Positions 1 through 8,736 of a stretch of 43,595 nucleotides of DNA are shown here, piece by piece. A program made the translations under genes and the position numbers. Position 1 is the stretch's first letter. Each line of letters begins with the position of its first letter. Under the pieces are notes generated by a model that was given only the letters and a program-made list of their open reading frames with translations, did not search any database and was not told where the DNA came from. Source of the DNA: Phycisphaerae bacterium (lineage in GTDB: Bacteria; Planctomycetota; Phycisphaerae; Phycisphaerales; SM1A02); NCBI GenBank assembly GCA_002702575.1, contig PAAJ01000009.1:125025-168619 (forward strand), given 5' to 3'.

Positions 1-554
1 ATGACATCTTCGGAACGAAACGTGTCACCTTGAATCGGGCAGCGTTCGATGTCGAGGGCATGAAGGATGAAGTGATAGTTGTGCAGCCGCTCATCATTCC
101 AGGGAGGGCATGGGCCGTCATATCCGTGGTAGTCACCTTCCATGTCGGGGTCGCCTGCAAACCAGTCCGTGTAGTTGGTGATGCCCTGTCTTGATCCAGC
201 AGGTCCGGGCGGATTGGATTTGCCTCTGGCCGTGACGGAGTCACTGCAGGCCGCTTCATCGATTTCATGACAGTCCGCCGGGATGTCAATCATCACCCAG
301 TGGCAGAATTCGCAGCGGGGCAGGTCCTTCGGGACACTTCGTCCCTCCTGATTGACGTCATCTCCGACGGTCGGCACATCGGGATCCATGCAGAGCAGGA
401 CGAACGAACGGGTGCCCTCCGGCGCATCGCTCCAAGACAGTTGTGGATTCATGTTGTCAGAGAGCGTGACATGGGTCTCCGGATCAATCCGACCGAAGCA
501 GTACTTCATCGGGATCGCTTGTCCATTCTTGAAGCCCGTACTCGTGATGTTCAT
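1..554 (-). CDS. PEBP-family (YbhB/YbcL-like) protein, 3' end outside the window
   Basis: The 184 visible codons are open to the left edge, so the C-terminus is missing. The product has the phosphatidylethanolamine-binding fold signatures: DPDVP at about residue 49 (the family's DPDxP ligand-site loop), then the GYDGPCPP loop followed by HNYHF near the visible end, which is the GPxPP...HxYxF hallmark. There is no signal peptide, so it is probably cytoplasmic. Bacterial YbhB/YbcL proteins bind small anions or phosphorylated ligands, but their physiological role is poorly known. The ATG has a good GGGAGG ribosome site nine bases upstream. It lies 43 bases downstream of the MFS gene on the same strand and may close that operon. 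The family call is firm; a specific function cannot be given. Confidence 0.9.
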   Translation of the reverse strand, partial: MNITSTGFKNGQAIPMKYCFGRIDPETHVTLSDNMNPQLSWSDAPEGTRSFVLLCMDPDVPTVGDDVNQEGRSVPKDLPRCEFCHWVMIDIPADCHEIDEAACSDSVTARGKSNPPGPAGSRQGITNYTDWFAGDPDMEGDYHGYDGPCPPWNDERLHNYHFILHALDIERCPIQGDTFRSEDV

Positions 555-597
555 GGTGTCATCCTCCCATTGACTTGAGTTGTCCAGTGACAGCAGG

Positions 598-1923
598 CTA
601 GCGTTCGCACCCTGGAAGTTCCAGTGTGTCATCCTTCGGTGAATTCCCTCTGGGGATCCGGACAAGAAGATGCAGAATCACCGCTGAAATCATGATCAGG
701 GCGAGCACCAACAGACCCGATCGGAAATCGGCACCATCGGGTTCCTGGTTTCCGCGTCCCGAGGCGATGAAGTCGATCAACGCTCCGAACAACCAGACGA
801 CGAGACCGGCTACGAGCATGCCCAGGAAGTTGACGAATGCGATCGCCGTACCAGCCGCATCCTTGCGATTGAGTTCTGCAGCCAGCGGATAACCCAGGAC
901 GTATGTGCTGACGACAAATCCCCATGCCGGGAGGACGACCCAAGCCCAGTTGCTCGCCTGCTCAGGGATGACGGCCATGATCGCGGTCCCTGCCGACGCC
1001 GCGAGACTTCCAATCACAAGCAAAGGGCGGCGACGGCCTGATCGATCCGAGATCCATCCCATGATGGGACATCCAAGTCCGATGCCCACATAAAAGAGGG
1101 CATACATCCTCGGAGCCTCATCCGTGCCGATACCAAGCATGGCATGCAGGTCGCGAGGCCCCCAGTTGCCCGCAAATGCCAGTGGGATGTACATGAACGC
1201 GCATCCAAGTCCGACCAACCATGTCGAGCGATGGCACAGCACGGACTTCAGACCATGAAGCACGCTGCGGAGATCGTGGGGTGTCTCTCTTCCCGTTCTT
1301 TCAAGATGCCAGGCGGGTCGTTCCGGGACCGCGAACCAGAGGGCAATCACGAAGACGATGCCGACTCCGGACAGAATCCACATGCCTCTCGACCAATCCG
1401 GCGGTGAGCCGAAGATGAGCTGCAGAAGGAACTCGCCACCGACGGCGCCTGCGAATCCCACTCCGGCTGTCAGTCCGGCGAGCATCGCCATGCGATTGCT
1501 CGGGAACCAGATCATCGCCACATAGACGGCGCCGATATACGCGAATGCCGAACCCAGTCCCAGCAGCAACCGGCTGGTTGCCAGCTCGGTCGCACTTGAC
1601 GCACCGGCGCCGATGGCCAGACCCAGGACGCAGATCAATGCGGCCATGCTCAGCAATCGCCTGGATCCAAACCGGTCCAGAAGAACGCCTACCGCAAGCT
1701 GCATCGGGGCATAGGCGTAGTAATAGGCGCCCAGCGCGGCACCGATCCCACCTTCGGAAAGATGCATGGCGGATTCCAGATCCGGCAACATGAGGCTCGG
1801 TGCGATTCGCAGAATGAACTCGTACAGGAAGAAGAGCGCCGGAACGCTCCAGATCAACCAGGCAAGTGGATGGCCGGGACCGTGGGCCTCGATTCTCCGC
1901 CATCGCTTGGGTTGGCTTCTCAT
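598..1923 (-). CDS. MFS transporter, substrate unknown
   Basis: A 441-residue, 12-helix major facilitator protein of the inner membrane. The first helix contains PALFFLYEF, helix 2 is YYYAYAPMQL, and it is followed by the motif-A-like loop LLDRFGSRRLL. GSAFAYIGAVYVAMIWFP marks helix 4. The same blocks recur in the transporter at 27708-29039, so the two are paralogues. I start at the ATG at 1923; the reading frame can be extended two codons to a TTG at 1929, and neither has a clear ribosome site. It follows the CRTAC1-like gene by about 38 bases and is probably cotranscribed with it. MFS proteins of this group occur widely in bacteria, usually without a known substrate, and nothing here identifies the cargo. 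Confidence 0.9.
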   Translation of the reverse strand: MRSQPKRWRRIEAHGPGHPLAWLIWSVPALFFLYEFILRIAPSLMLPDLESAMHLSEGGIGAALGAYYYAYAPMQLAVGVLLDRFGSRRLLSMAALICVLGLAIGAGASSATELATSRLLLGLGSAFAYIGAVYVAMIWFPSNRMAMLAGLTAGVGFAGAVGGEFLLQLIFGSPPDWSRGMWILSGVGIVFVIALWFAVPERPAWHLERTGRETPHDLRSVLHGLKSVLCHRSTWLVGLGCAFMYIPLAFAGNWGPRDLHAMLGIGTDEAPRMYALFYVGIGLGCPIMGWISDRSGRRRPLLVIGSLAASAGTAIMAVIPEQASNWAWVVLPAWGFVVSTYVLGYPLAAELNRKDAAGTAIAFVNFLGMLVAGLVVWLFGALIDFIASGRGNQEPDGADFRSGLLVLALIMISAVILHLLVRIPRGNSPKDDTLELPGCER

Positions 1924-1961
1924 GGTCAACGAGGATACCGAACGTACCGTTCCATCGCTGT

Positions 1962-3665
1962 TCAGCCGGGAGTTGCCACGCCGTCACTTCGTGTGATGAC
2001 GGTCCTCGCCTCCGGGGTGATCTCATGTCTGGTGGTCATCCCGTCCGGCCATGTCACGTCGAACTGCCAGCGTTCAGCGGAACTTGGCAGAGAGAAGGAT
2101 GCAGCGGGGTCGTTGGCCGATTGGAATGCGCCTCCCGAGTAGATCCATCGAGTGGAACGTGGTTCGTTCACCGACTGGATTCTGCTTCCGAGTCCATGGC
2201 GATTGGAGCAGCCCTCACGGTCATCGTTCAGATGGACCATCACGGATCGGCGGGAAGAGGGTGCGTTCGTCTGGTTCTGGATGATTCTCACGGGGCCGTT
2301 GAGTTCGGCAGTGACCAGATCAAGATCGCCATCGCCGTCCAGATCTCCCAAGGCACCAGCCCGATCACGGCGAGGCACACCGAGCCAGTTGTCCATCCGT
2401 CCGTGTTCAAGGGGTGTGAACCGATCACCCGAACGGATGAGCACTTGTGGGGGTTGTTCATACTCGGCATCCATGGTGTCGAGTGTTGCATTTGGATAGA
2501 CATGACCATTGAGAATGATGAGATCCTCGTCGTCGTCATGGTCAAGATCCACGAAGGCTGTTGTCCAGCCCAGCCAAGGGCGACTGGACATCCCAAGTCC
2601 GTACTGTCGAGTTCGATCCTGCCAGCCTCCGGCATCCATGCTTCGATGAAGGGTGTTGGTATCCGAAGAAAAGTTCGTCGTGAACAGATCGGGTCTGCCG
2701 TCACCGTCGACATCTCCGATCGCCATTCCCATGGTCGCCTGTTCGGAGCCGTCGAGATTGGCTGCGAGTCCACTCTGTCGACCGATGTTGATCAGTTTGA
2801 GCGGTTGGCCGTGCTCACGCTCCTCATGAACAAGAAGATCATTGGCCATGGAGTCGTTTCCAACGGTGATGTCCTGTCGTCCGTCACCATCGAAGTCGAG
2901 GATGACGACATTGAGCCCGTAGGAAGGCAGGATGGGATCGACGGCGCCCAGATCTACGGCATCTCTGAACAGACCTTCATCGTTGATCCAGAGCCGGTCG
3001 GACTGGGGCGTCAGGCCCTGTGGGCCTGCGGCCACGGCCTGCCCCTTGTACCTGGCGTTCGGTGGGGGATTCCTCGGATCGAACTCGAGATAGTTCACGA
3101 CATACAGGTCAAGATCGCCATCTCCATCGATGTCTCCAAATGCGGAAGACGTGCTCCAGGCATCGTCGACCAGTCCGAATTCCGCGGTCACATCTTCGAA
3201 GGTCCCGTCTCCACGATTTCGAAGCAACGCATTGGGTCCCCAGCAGGTCACATGGAGATCAATGAAGCCATCTCCGTCGACATCGCCTGCGGCCACACCC
3301 ATGGCCCATCGATCAAGCGTGATTCCCGAATCCGGTGTGACATCCACGAACTGGATCTGCTTTCCGTTCGAGTCATTGCGGAAGAGTCGGCAACCTGGCC
3401 CCTTGGTCGGTGAATCCAGGGTCGCGCCATTGGCAATGAACACATCGGGATCACCATCATTGTCATAGTCGAACAGTGCGATCCCACCGCCCGACATCTC
3501 GAGGATCTCGGTTGAAGGCAGCGCTCCACAGGTGCTCACGAAGTCGAGTCCGGTGGTCTCCGTGACATCCATGAAACGCACGGTGGGAGGTGGCTCCGGG
3601 GTGGGTTCATCGCAACTGCTGAGGATGCACGCAGCTGACAGAATGGACAGATTGATGGCTTTCAT
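1962..3665 (-). CDS. CRTAC1-like FG-GAP/VCBS lipoprotein with ASPIC/UnbV C-terminal domain
   Basis: 567 residues. A lipoprotein signal ends at Cys18 (lipobox LSSC). The opening after it, VRFMDVTETTGLDF, followed by a GGGIALFDYDNDGDPDVF stretch, is characteristic of CRTAC1-type proteins. I count seven Asp-rich FG-GAP loops of the form xDxDGDGxxDL (such as GDVDGDGFIDL and GDLDGDGDLDL), which fits a seven-bladed, calcium-binding beta-propeller. The last ~100 residues match the ASPIC/UnbV domain (GLGSRI...WIYSGGAFQSAND...VTWPDG). It is therefore a surface or periplasmic lipid-anchored propeller; ligands of these proteins are mostly unknown. Its ATG overlaps the TGA of the upstream TPR lipoprotein gene (ATGA), so the two are translationally coupled and may act together. 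Confidence 0.93.
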   Translation of the reverse strand: MKAINLSILSAACILSSCDEPTPEPPPTVRFMDVTETTGLDFVSTCGALPSTEILEMSGGGIALFDYDNDGDPDVFIANGATLDSPTKGPGCRLFRNDSNGKQIQFVDVTPDSGITLDRWAMGVAAGDVDGDGFIDLHVTCWGPNALLRNRGDGTFEDVTAEFGLVDDAWSTSSAFGDIDGDGDLDLYVVNYLEFDPRNPPPNARYKGQAVAAGPQGLTPQSDRLWINDEGLFRDAVDLGAVDPILPSYGLNVVILDFDGDGRQDITVGNDSMANDLLVHEEREHGQPLKLINIGRQSGLAANLDGSEQATMGMAIGDVDGDGRPDLFTTNFSSDTNTLHRSMDAGGWQDRTRQYGLGMSSRPWLGWTTAFVDLDHDDDEDLIILNGHVYPNATLDTMDAEYEQPPQVLIRSGDRFTPLEHGRMDNWLGVPRRDRAGALGDLDGDGDLDLVTAELNGPVRIIQNQTNAPSSRRSVMVHLNDDREGCSNRHGLGSRIQSVNEPRSTRWIYSGGAFQSANDPAASFSLPSSAERWQFDVTWPDGMTTRHEITPEARTVITRSDGVATPG

Positions 3666-4501
3666 TGGGATCCAGGCCCCTGTGGTCTGACGCGTTGTCG
3701 TGCTTCTTCAAAGGACTTCAATGCCTTGCTGGCGTCATCTTCCATTCCTTGCTTCTCAAGCAACTGGGACAGGCGATACCAGGCTTCGTAGTGATCCGGA
3801 TAGAGTTCGACACTTTCGCGAAGGAGTCGGATCGCTTCGGCGTTGTTCTGGTCTCGCAGTTGCAGCACTTCACTCAGTCGCGCCTTCGCCTTGGATACGC
3901 CCTTGATTCGGTTGGGCAGACTGATCTGCAGATCAATGGCCTGTCTGAAATGATCTTCGGCAGCATCAAGCTGCCAGGCTTCCATGGCGAGCAGGCCCAG
4001 TCCGAAGTGACTGTCGCCTTCGTCCGGATTCATCTCGAGATGTGTCTGGAAAGCCTGGCGGGCGGGTTCGTGATTGCCCAGGTAGTAGTGGGTCCACCCG
4101 AGGAAATGCCAGGCAGGGGGGTAGATCGGCTGATGACGAGTCGCTTCCTGCAACCAGCTCAATGCCCGGGCATATCGACGATCGCGATGATGACTCAGCC
4201 CCATCAGGAATTCGCCTCTGGAATCATCGGGATGCTCGTTGAGCCACTGACGGAGGCGAACTCTGGCAGGTCCCGTCCGCTTGTTCTCGATCAGTTTGAA
4301 GTGGGCCGTGAGGGTTTCATCGAGGGGAGGGGTCTCAATGATCTGAGGGGGGGACACCCCATCGCTGGCTGCCGGATCCAGCCCGGAGTCGCCCTCGGGT
4401 TGGTCCTGGCAGGATGCCACCAGAAAGAGGCCTCCCAGTACCAGTATTCTGGGGATCCTCAGGAATAGGGTTCTACGAATAGTGGTTTGTCTTCGCTTCA
4501 C
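3662..4501 (-). CDS. TPR-repeat lipoprotein
   Basis: 279 residues starting at GTG, with a GAGAGG element just upstream. The basic N-terminus and hydrophobic stretch end in VASC (Cys31), a lipobox. After an acidic linker the protein is made of helical pairs with TPR spacing: AWHFLGWTHYYLGNHEPARQ, then SHFGLGLLAMEAWQLDAAED, then EAWYRLSQLLEKQGMEDDAS, each ending in a bulky residue-Asn/Tyr-Pro turn. TPRs are protein-binding scaffolds. The 4-base overlap with the downstream CRTAC1-like gene implies that the two lipoproteins are made in step. TPR plus ASPIC/UnbV partners recur in planctomycetes, so a surface complex is a reasonable inference. It is divergent from the di-heme oxidoreductase gene, with 55 bases between the starts. 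Confidence 0.88.
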   Translation of the reverse strand: MKRRQTTIRRTLFLRIPRILVLGGLFLVASCQDQPEGDSGLDPAASDGVSPPQIIETPPLDETLTAHFKLIENKRTGPARVRLRQWLNEHPDDSRGEFLMGLSHHRDRRYARALSWLQEATRHQPIYPPAWHFLGWTHYYLGNHEPARQAFQTHLEMNPDEGDSHFGLGLLAMEAWQLDAAEDHFRQAIDLQISLPNRIKGVSKAKARLSEVLQLRDQNNAEAIRLLRESVELYPDHYEAWYRLSQLLEKQGMEDDASKALKSFEEARQRVRPQGPGSQ

Positions 4502-4556
4502 GGCCTCTCTACGTTACTTTGAAGGCCGAGAGAAGGCATCTCGCTTGGAGAGAGGC

Positions 4557-6257
4557 GTGAGCATCCGGTTCGAAAAGGCGTTTTATTCCATTCCATTCAA
4601 GGGTTTACTCCTTGCTGGTGGTCTCCTTTTGGCCCAGCCCATGGATGCCTCTGGCGATCTTCAGCCCCGTCCAGGCGACCCTCTGCCCGGGCTTACGCAG
4701 AGTCAGCTCGATCGCTTCTTTGCGGGACTCGATGCCTACCAGTTCAATTTGACGGAAGAGGACGGCCTCGGGCCCATCTTCAATCAGACGAGTTGTGCTG
4801 CGTGTCACAACAATCCCGTGGGTGGCCCCGGCTCCCAGTTCGTGACTCAGTTCGGTCGACTCGGCGCCAAGGGTGGGTTTGATCCCCTGGACCATCTTGG
4901 TGGCGGTCTGCTGCAGGCTCAGAGCATCAATGAAGATTGCGCCGAGGTCATTCCCGCGGAGGCCAACGTCACCACGCTGCGTGTGACGCCTGGAACTCTG
5001 GCGTACGGTCTGGTCGAGGCGATCGCCGATGCCGACCTGCTGGCCGTTCGTGACGCTCAGGCTGCATCGATCCGGGGTGAAGCGAGGATGGTGCTTCCGC
5101 TGGAGGCACCGGCGGGCCCGGAACGGGTCGGTCGATTCGGGTGGAAAGCACAGATCGCAACTGTTGAATCATTCAGCGCCGATGCCGCGCTCAACGAGAT
5201 GGGCATGACCAATGCGCTGCTCATGGATGAAATCGCACCCCAGGGAGATGAGAGTCTCATCGATCTCTGTGATGACGTGGCCGATCCGGAGGATCCGCCC
5301 GATGGCGCCAGCGAGACGTTCGTCCAGCGTGTCACCGATTTCCAGAGGTATCTCGCACCACCTCCGCAAACGCCACGCTCCGGCATGTCCGGGGAATTGA
5401 TCTTTGAACAGATCGGTTGCTCGGCCTGTCATGTGCCCAGTTTCATGACACGCGATGATCCTGCACTTGAGGATGCCATTCGGAACATCGAGATTCGTCC
5501 CTACGGCGATTTTCTGCTTCATGGAATGGGACTGGCGGGTGACGGTATTCAGGACGGCACGGCAAGCGGTACGGAAATCAGGACTCCGCCACTCTGGGGG
5601 CTTCGATACCGAAATCCCATCTGGCACGATGGTCGATTCAGCAGCGGCAGCTTCGAGGATCGAGTCACCTTCGCCATCTATGAGCATGGGCTTCTGGCCA
5701 GTCAGGGAATCGATACGCTTCAGGCTTTCGTTGCGCTCGACGCTCAGGAGAAGTCATTGCTCATCCAGTTCCTGGATTCCCTTGGACGTGTCGAGTTCGA
5801 TTCCGATGGTTCCCAGCTGATCGATTGGTCCGATGTCTTCGGAAGCGATGACGGTGTCGGGATCCAGGAATGTTTCGGCCTGCCGTGCAGCCCGGACGAT
5901 GTGTGTGCAATCCATGACGTCAACCAGGACGGCATCGTCGACCAGGACGACCTCCCTCTGTTCGTGGAGGCCTTTGATGAAGCGATCGAGGATTGCAACG
6001 ACAACAAGCATCTCGATGTGACCGAAATCATCCAGTTCCCGTTTCTCGATGTGAACCGGGATGGTGTCCTCGACGTCTGCGGGGATTGCTTCGCGGACTT
6101 CGATGGCTCAGGTGCAGTCGAGGTCAACGACGTTCTGACCATGCTTGGAGCATGGGGGACCTGTGGCGACCCCTGCCCTGAAGATCTCAATGCTGACGGC
6201 GTCGTGGCCGTAGATGATATGCTGGCCTTACTCGCGCTCTGGGGGGATTGTCCCTGA
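4557..6257 (+). CDS. Secreted di-heme oxidoreductase (DUF1111/COG3488 type) with C-terminal dockerin-like repeats
   Basis: Start chosen at GTG 4557, preceded by GGAGAGAGG. It gives a clean signal peptide (FKGLLLAGGLLLAQPMDASG), whereas the upstream ATG at 4482 overlaps the divergent gene. Two c-type heme sites are visible: CAACH at residues 80-84 and CSACH at 288-292, as in the MauG/cytochrome-c-peroxidase-like DUF1111 family ('thiol oxidoreductase'). The block TPPLWGLRYRNPIWHDGRF is also typical of that family. From about residue 450 come Asp-rich loops (DVNQDGIVDQDD, DVNRDGVLDVC, DFDGSGAVEVNDV, DLNADGVVAVDDM) ending LALWGDCP, a dockerin-like C-terminal module. The redox substrate is unknown. 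The next gene carries the same terminal module and is probably cotranscribed. Confidence 0.93.
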   Translation: MSIRFEKAFYSIPFKGLLLAGGLLLAQPMDASGDLQPRPGDPLPGLTQSQLDRFFAGLDAYQFNLTEEDGLGPIFNQTSCAACHNNPVGGPGSQFVTQFGRLGAKGGFDPLDHLGGGLLQAQSINEDCAEVIPAEANVTTLRVTPGTLAYGLVEAIADADLLAVRDAQAASIRGEARMVLPLEAPAGPERVGRFGWKAQIATVESFSADAALNEMGMTNALLMDEIAPQGDESLIDLCDDVADPEDPPDGASETFVQRVTDFQRYLAPPPQTPRSGMSGELIFEQIGCSACHVPSFMTRDDPALEDAIRNIEIRPYGDFLLHGMGLAGDGIQDGTASGTEIRTPPLWGLRYRNPIWHDGRFSSGSFEDRVTFAIYEHGLLASQGIDTLQAFVALDAQEKSLLIQFLDSLGRVEFDSDGSQLIDWSDVFGSDDGVGIQECFGLPCSPDDVCAIHDVNQDGIVDQDDLPLFVEAFDEAIEDCNDNKHLDVTEIIQFPFLDVNRDGVLDVCGDCFADFDGSGAVEVNDVLTMLGAWGTCGDPCPEDLNADGVVAVDDMLALLALWGDCP

Positions 6258-6299
6258 CGCGTTATCCGTAACAGTGTGGACATCGTTCACACCAAGAGA

Positions 6300-8705
6300 A
6301 TGAATGCAATCATGATGAATACAAGTTCCCCACTCATGTTCCTCACCATGACCGCATCCTTGACAGGTGTCTGCCTGGCGGGAGGCGGTGGATGGGTGAG
6401 CTATCTCGATGACACCACAGCTCGTCTTTCCTCGGATCCCGCATTGGGCGTCAATGACACCCAGGAGAAGGATTACGCGGTGGGCGATGTCGACGGTGAT
6501 GGCGATGAAGATCTCGTGGTTGTCCGAAAGGAGCCATTCACCTCCAGTGGACGGGACATCAATCTGCTCTTCATCAATGAAGGGGGCGTGCTTCAGGATC
6601 GAACCTCCGCATACGTCTCGTCTTCCGACGTCGCAGGGGATCAGGGGTTCCTGACGCCGACGAACGATCGTGATGTGAAACTTGCGGATCTCAACGGCGA
6701 TGGCTGGCTGGATATCGTCACCGCCACAACATTGACGGACAACGATGCCAAGCATCTCTCTCATCCTCGTGTGTACATCAACCTCGGGGAGGACAACGGC
6801 AACTGGCTCGGCTTCAGGCACGAGGATGCCCGCATTCCGGAGATGCATCCGACGGCTGGACCTCGCTTCTGTTCGGTCGCCGTCGGTGATATCGACGGTG
6901 ATGGCGACATGGATCTCTACTTCGGGGACTACGACTCCGGTCCGACGCAGATCTTCGATTACAACAACAGGGTCCTTGTCAATGACGGCAATGGATTCTT
7001 CACCGATGAAACCGATACCCGCCTCACATTCGAGATGCGGGAGTCCGCATTTGGCGCAGCCAGTGTCTTTGCGGACATGAACGATGATGGCGTGCTTGAT
7101 GTCGTCAAGCAGACCTCATTGAATCCGCCGCAGCACGTTGCGATCACCTACAACGATCCCGGCAATCAGGGCGTCTTCGTCGAGTATGAGATCCACGACC
7201 AGTTGGCTCCGTATTTCGTCGAAGTCGGCGATCTCAACGGCGATGGCATGCTGGACATGGTTGTCGTCGACGACGGCGTCGACTCCTACTACCTGAATAC
7301 CGGAAACGGATCAGATGGATACGCCAACTTCGAGTACAGGACATTCGACTCGGTCACCAACGGATTCGGTGGTGATGCCTACATTCACGACCTGAACAAC
7401 GATGGCAATCTGGATGTTCTCATCACGGATGTGGATGTCGATATTCCTGGTTGCAGTCGAACGACACATATCTTCCGCAATCGCGGTGATTTTCCGAACG
7501 TGACGTTCTCGATCGAGGACACCGGCATCGGAGGCAGCGAGCGGACAGGTATTCATGACATCGGAATCATCGATCTCAACGGAGACGGCTGGAAGGATCT
7601 CATCTTCGGCCGTTGTGGTGGCACCCAGATCTGGATGAATCAGCCCCCGACAGGCATCGTGTTCTCCTATCCCGACGGTCTCCCCGGCTATCTCTCGCCC
7701 GGTTCGGAAACCACCCTCCAGTTCAAGCTCGCCTTGATCGGAGAGGGCGCAATCGAGGCGGGCAGTGGCAGGATGTTCCTCAGCGTCGATGGAGGCGATC
7801 AGACCGAGCTTTCCGTGACCAACCTTGGTGACGACACCTATGAGGCCACGCTTCCTGCTGGCGAATGTACCCAGCAGTTCGGTTACTGGTTCGAGGCGAC
7901 CATGACGGATGGTGGCCTGTACACCGATCCGCCGACTGGTTCAGCAAATCCGTACATCTCGCTGGTTGCCGATGGATCCACGGTTGTTCAGCGCGAGGAA
8001 TTCGAGTCCGAGCCCACTCCGGTGTGGACGGTCGAGAACGATCCTTCGCTTGCGACGGGTGCATGGGTTCGTGTGGATCCCGATGGGACGATCTACGGAA
8101 ACGATACTCCTCAGCCAGAGGATGATGCGACAGCCGGTTCGGATGCTCTTGTCTGCTACATCACTCAGAATGGAACGGATCCGGAATCACCCGGTGAAGC
8201 CGATGTCGATGGTGGACCGACCCGACTCATTTCTCCGGCGTTCGATCTCGAAGGCATTGACGGCACGATCTCCTATTCCCGCTGGATGTATGACAGCCAG
8301 GATGCGGATGTTCTCGAAACCCATGTCAGCAATGATGACGGCAACAGCTGGGTCTTCGTCCACTCGACCGGTGGTACGGATCAGTCCTGGGAAACCGCAT
8401 CGTTCATCGTGAGTGACTACATCGAGCCGACCAGCGGCATGCGTGTTCGATTTTCCATCGAGGACGGCAGTGATCCATCTCTCGTGGAAGGTGGCATCGA
8501 CAATGTCAGCCTGGAGGTTCTTGATTGCGAATCCTCGCCGCCGTGCACCGGTGACCTTGATGGCAATGGAACCGTGGCCGTGGATGACCTGCTGGCGTTG
8601 CTGGCGGTGTATGGCAGCCCTGACAGCGATGCCGACATCGATGGAAGCGGATCCGTGGATGTGAATGACGTCCTGATCATCATTGCAGCCTGGGGTGATT
8701 GCTAG
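6300..8705 (+). CDS. Secreted FG-GAP propeller protein with jelly-roll-like region and dockerin-like C-terminus
   Basis: 801 residues from ATG 6300. The frame opens at GTG 6276, and ATGs at 6312/6315 are alternatives; no ribosome site decides between them. The signal peptide ends near VCLAGGGG. Seven FG-GAP loops follow (GDVDGDGDEDL, ADLNGDGWLDI, GDIDGDGDMDL, ADMNDDGVLDV, GDLNGDGMLDM, HDLNNDGNLDV, IDLNGDGWKDL), consistent with a beta-propeller. An Ig-like stretch and a region with GPTRLISPAFDLEG... and ...GMRVRFSIEDGS look like a MAM/jelly-roll fold. The tail has two dockerin-like loops (DLDGNGTVAVDDL, DIDGSGSVDVNDV) and ends AAWGDC. It lies 42 bases after the di-heme gene. It is probably a structural or adhesive exoprotein; I see no catalytic motif. 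Confidence 0.92.
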   Translation: MNAIMMNTSSPLMFLTMTASLTGVCLAGGGGWVSYLDDTTARLSSDPALGVNDTQEKDYAVGDVDGDGDEDLVVVRKEPFTSSGRDINLLFINEGGVLQDRTSAYVSSSDVAGDQGFLTPTNDRDVKLADLNGDGWLDIVTATTLTDNDAKHLSHPRVYINLGEDNGNWLGFRHEDARIPEMHPTAGPRFCSVAVGDIDGDGDMDLYFGDYDSGPTQIFDYNNRVLVNDGNGFFTDETDTRLTFEMRESAFGAASVFADMNDDGVLDVVKQTSLNPPQHVAITYNDPGNQGVFVEYEIHDQLAPYFVEVGDLNGDGMLDMVVVDDGVDSYYLNTGNGSDGYANFEYRTFDSVTNGFGGDAYIHDLNNDGNLDVLITDVDVDIPGCSRTTHIFRNRGDFPNVTFSIEDTGIGGSERTGIHDIGIIDLNGDGWKDLIFGRCGGTQIWMNQPPTGIVFSYPDGLPGYLSPGSETTLQFKLALIGEGAIEAGSGRMFLSVDGGDQTELSVTNLGDDTYEATLPAGECTQQFGYWFEATMTDGGLYTDPPTGSANPYISLVADGSTVVQREEFESEPTPVWTVENDPSLATGAWVRVDPDGTIYGNDTPQPEDDATAGSDALVCYITQNGTDPESPGEADVDGGPTRLISPAFDLEGIDGTISYSRWMYDSQDADVLETHVSNDDGNSWVFVHSTGGTDQSWETASFIVSDYIEPTSGMRVRFSIEDGSDPSLVEGGIDNVSLEVLDCESSPPCTGDLDGNGTVAVDDLLALLAVYGSPDSDADIDGSGSVDVNDVLIIIAAWGDC

Positions 8706-8736
8706 CCGTCATCCGGCAGGCACTCGTCCAGTTGCG

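Noticed and set aside
1866-3413. 515-codon open frame on the plus strand opposite the CRTAC1-like gene
   Set aside because: It is the antisense shadow of Asp/Gly-rich codons. The minus strand has a lipobox, seven FG-GAP loops and a known C-terminal domain; the plus frame shows no recognisable domain.
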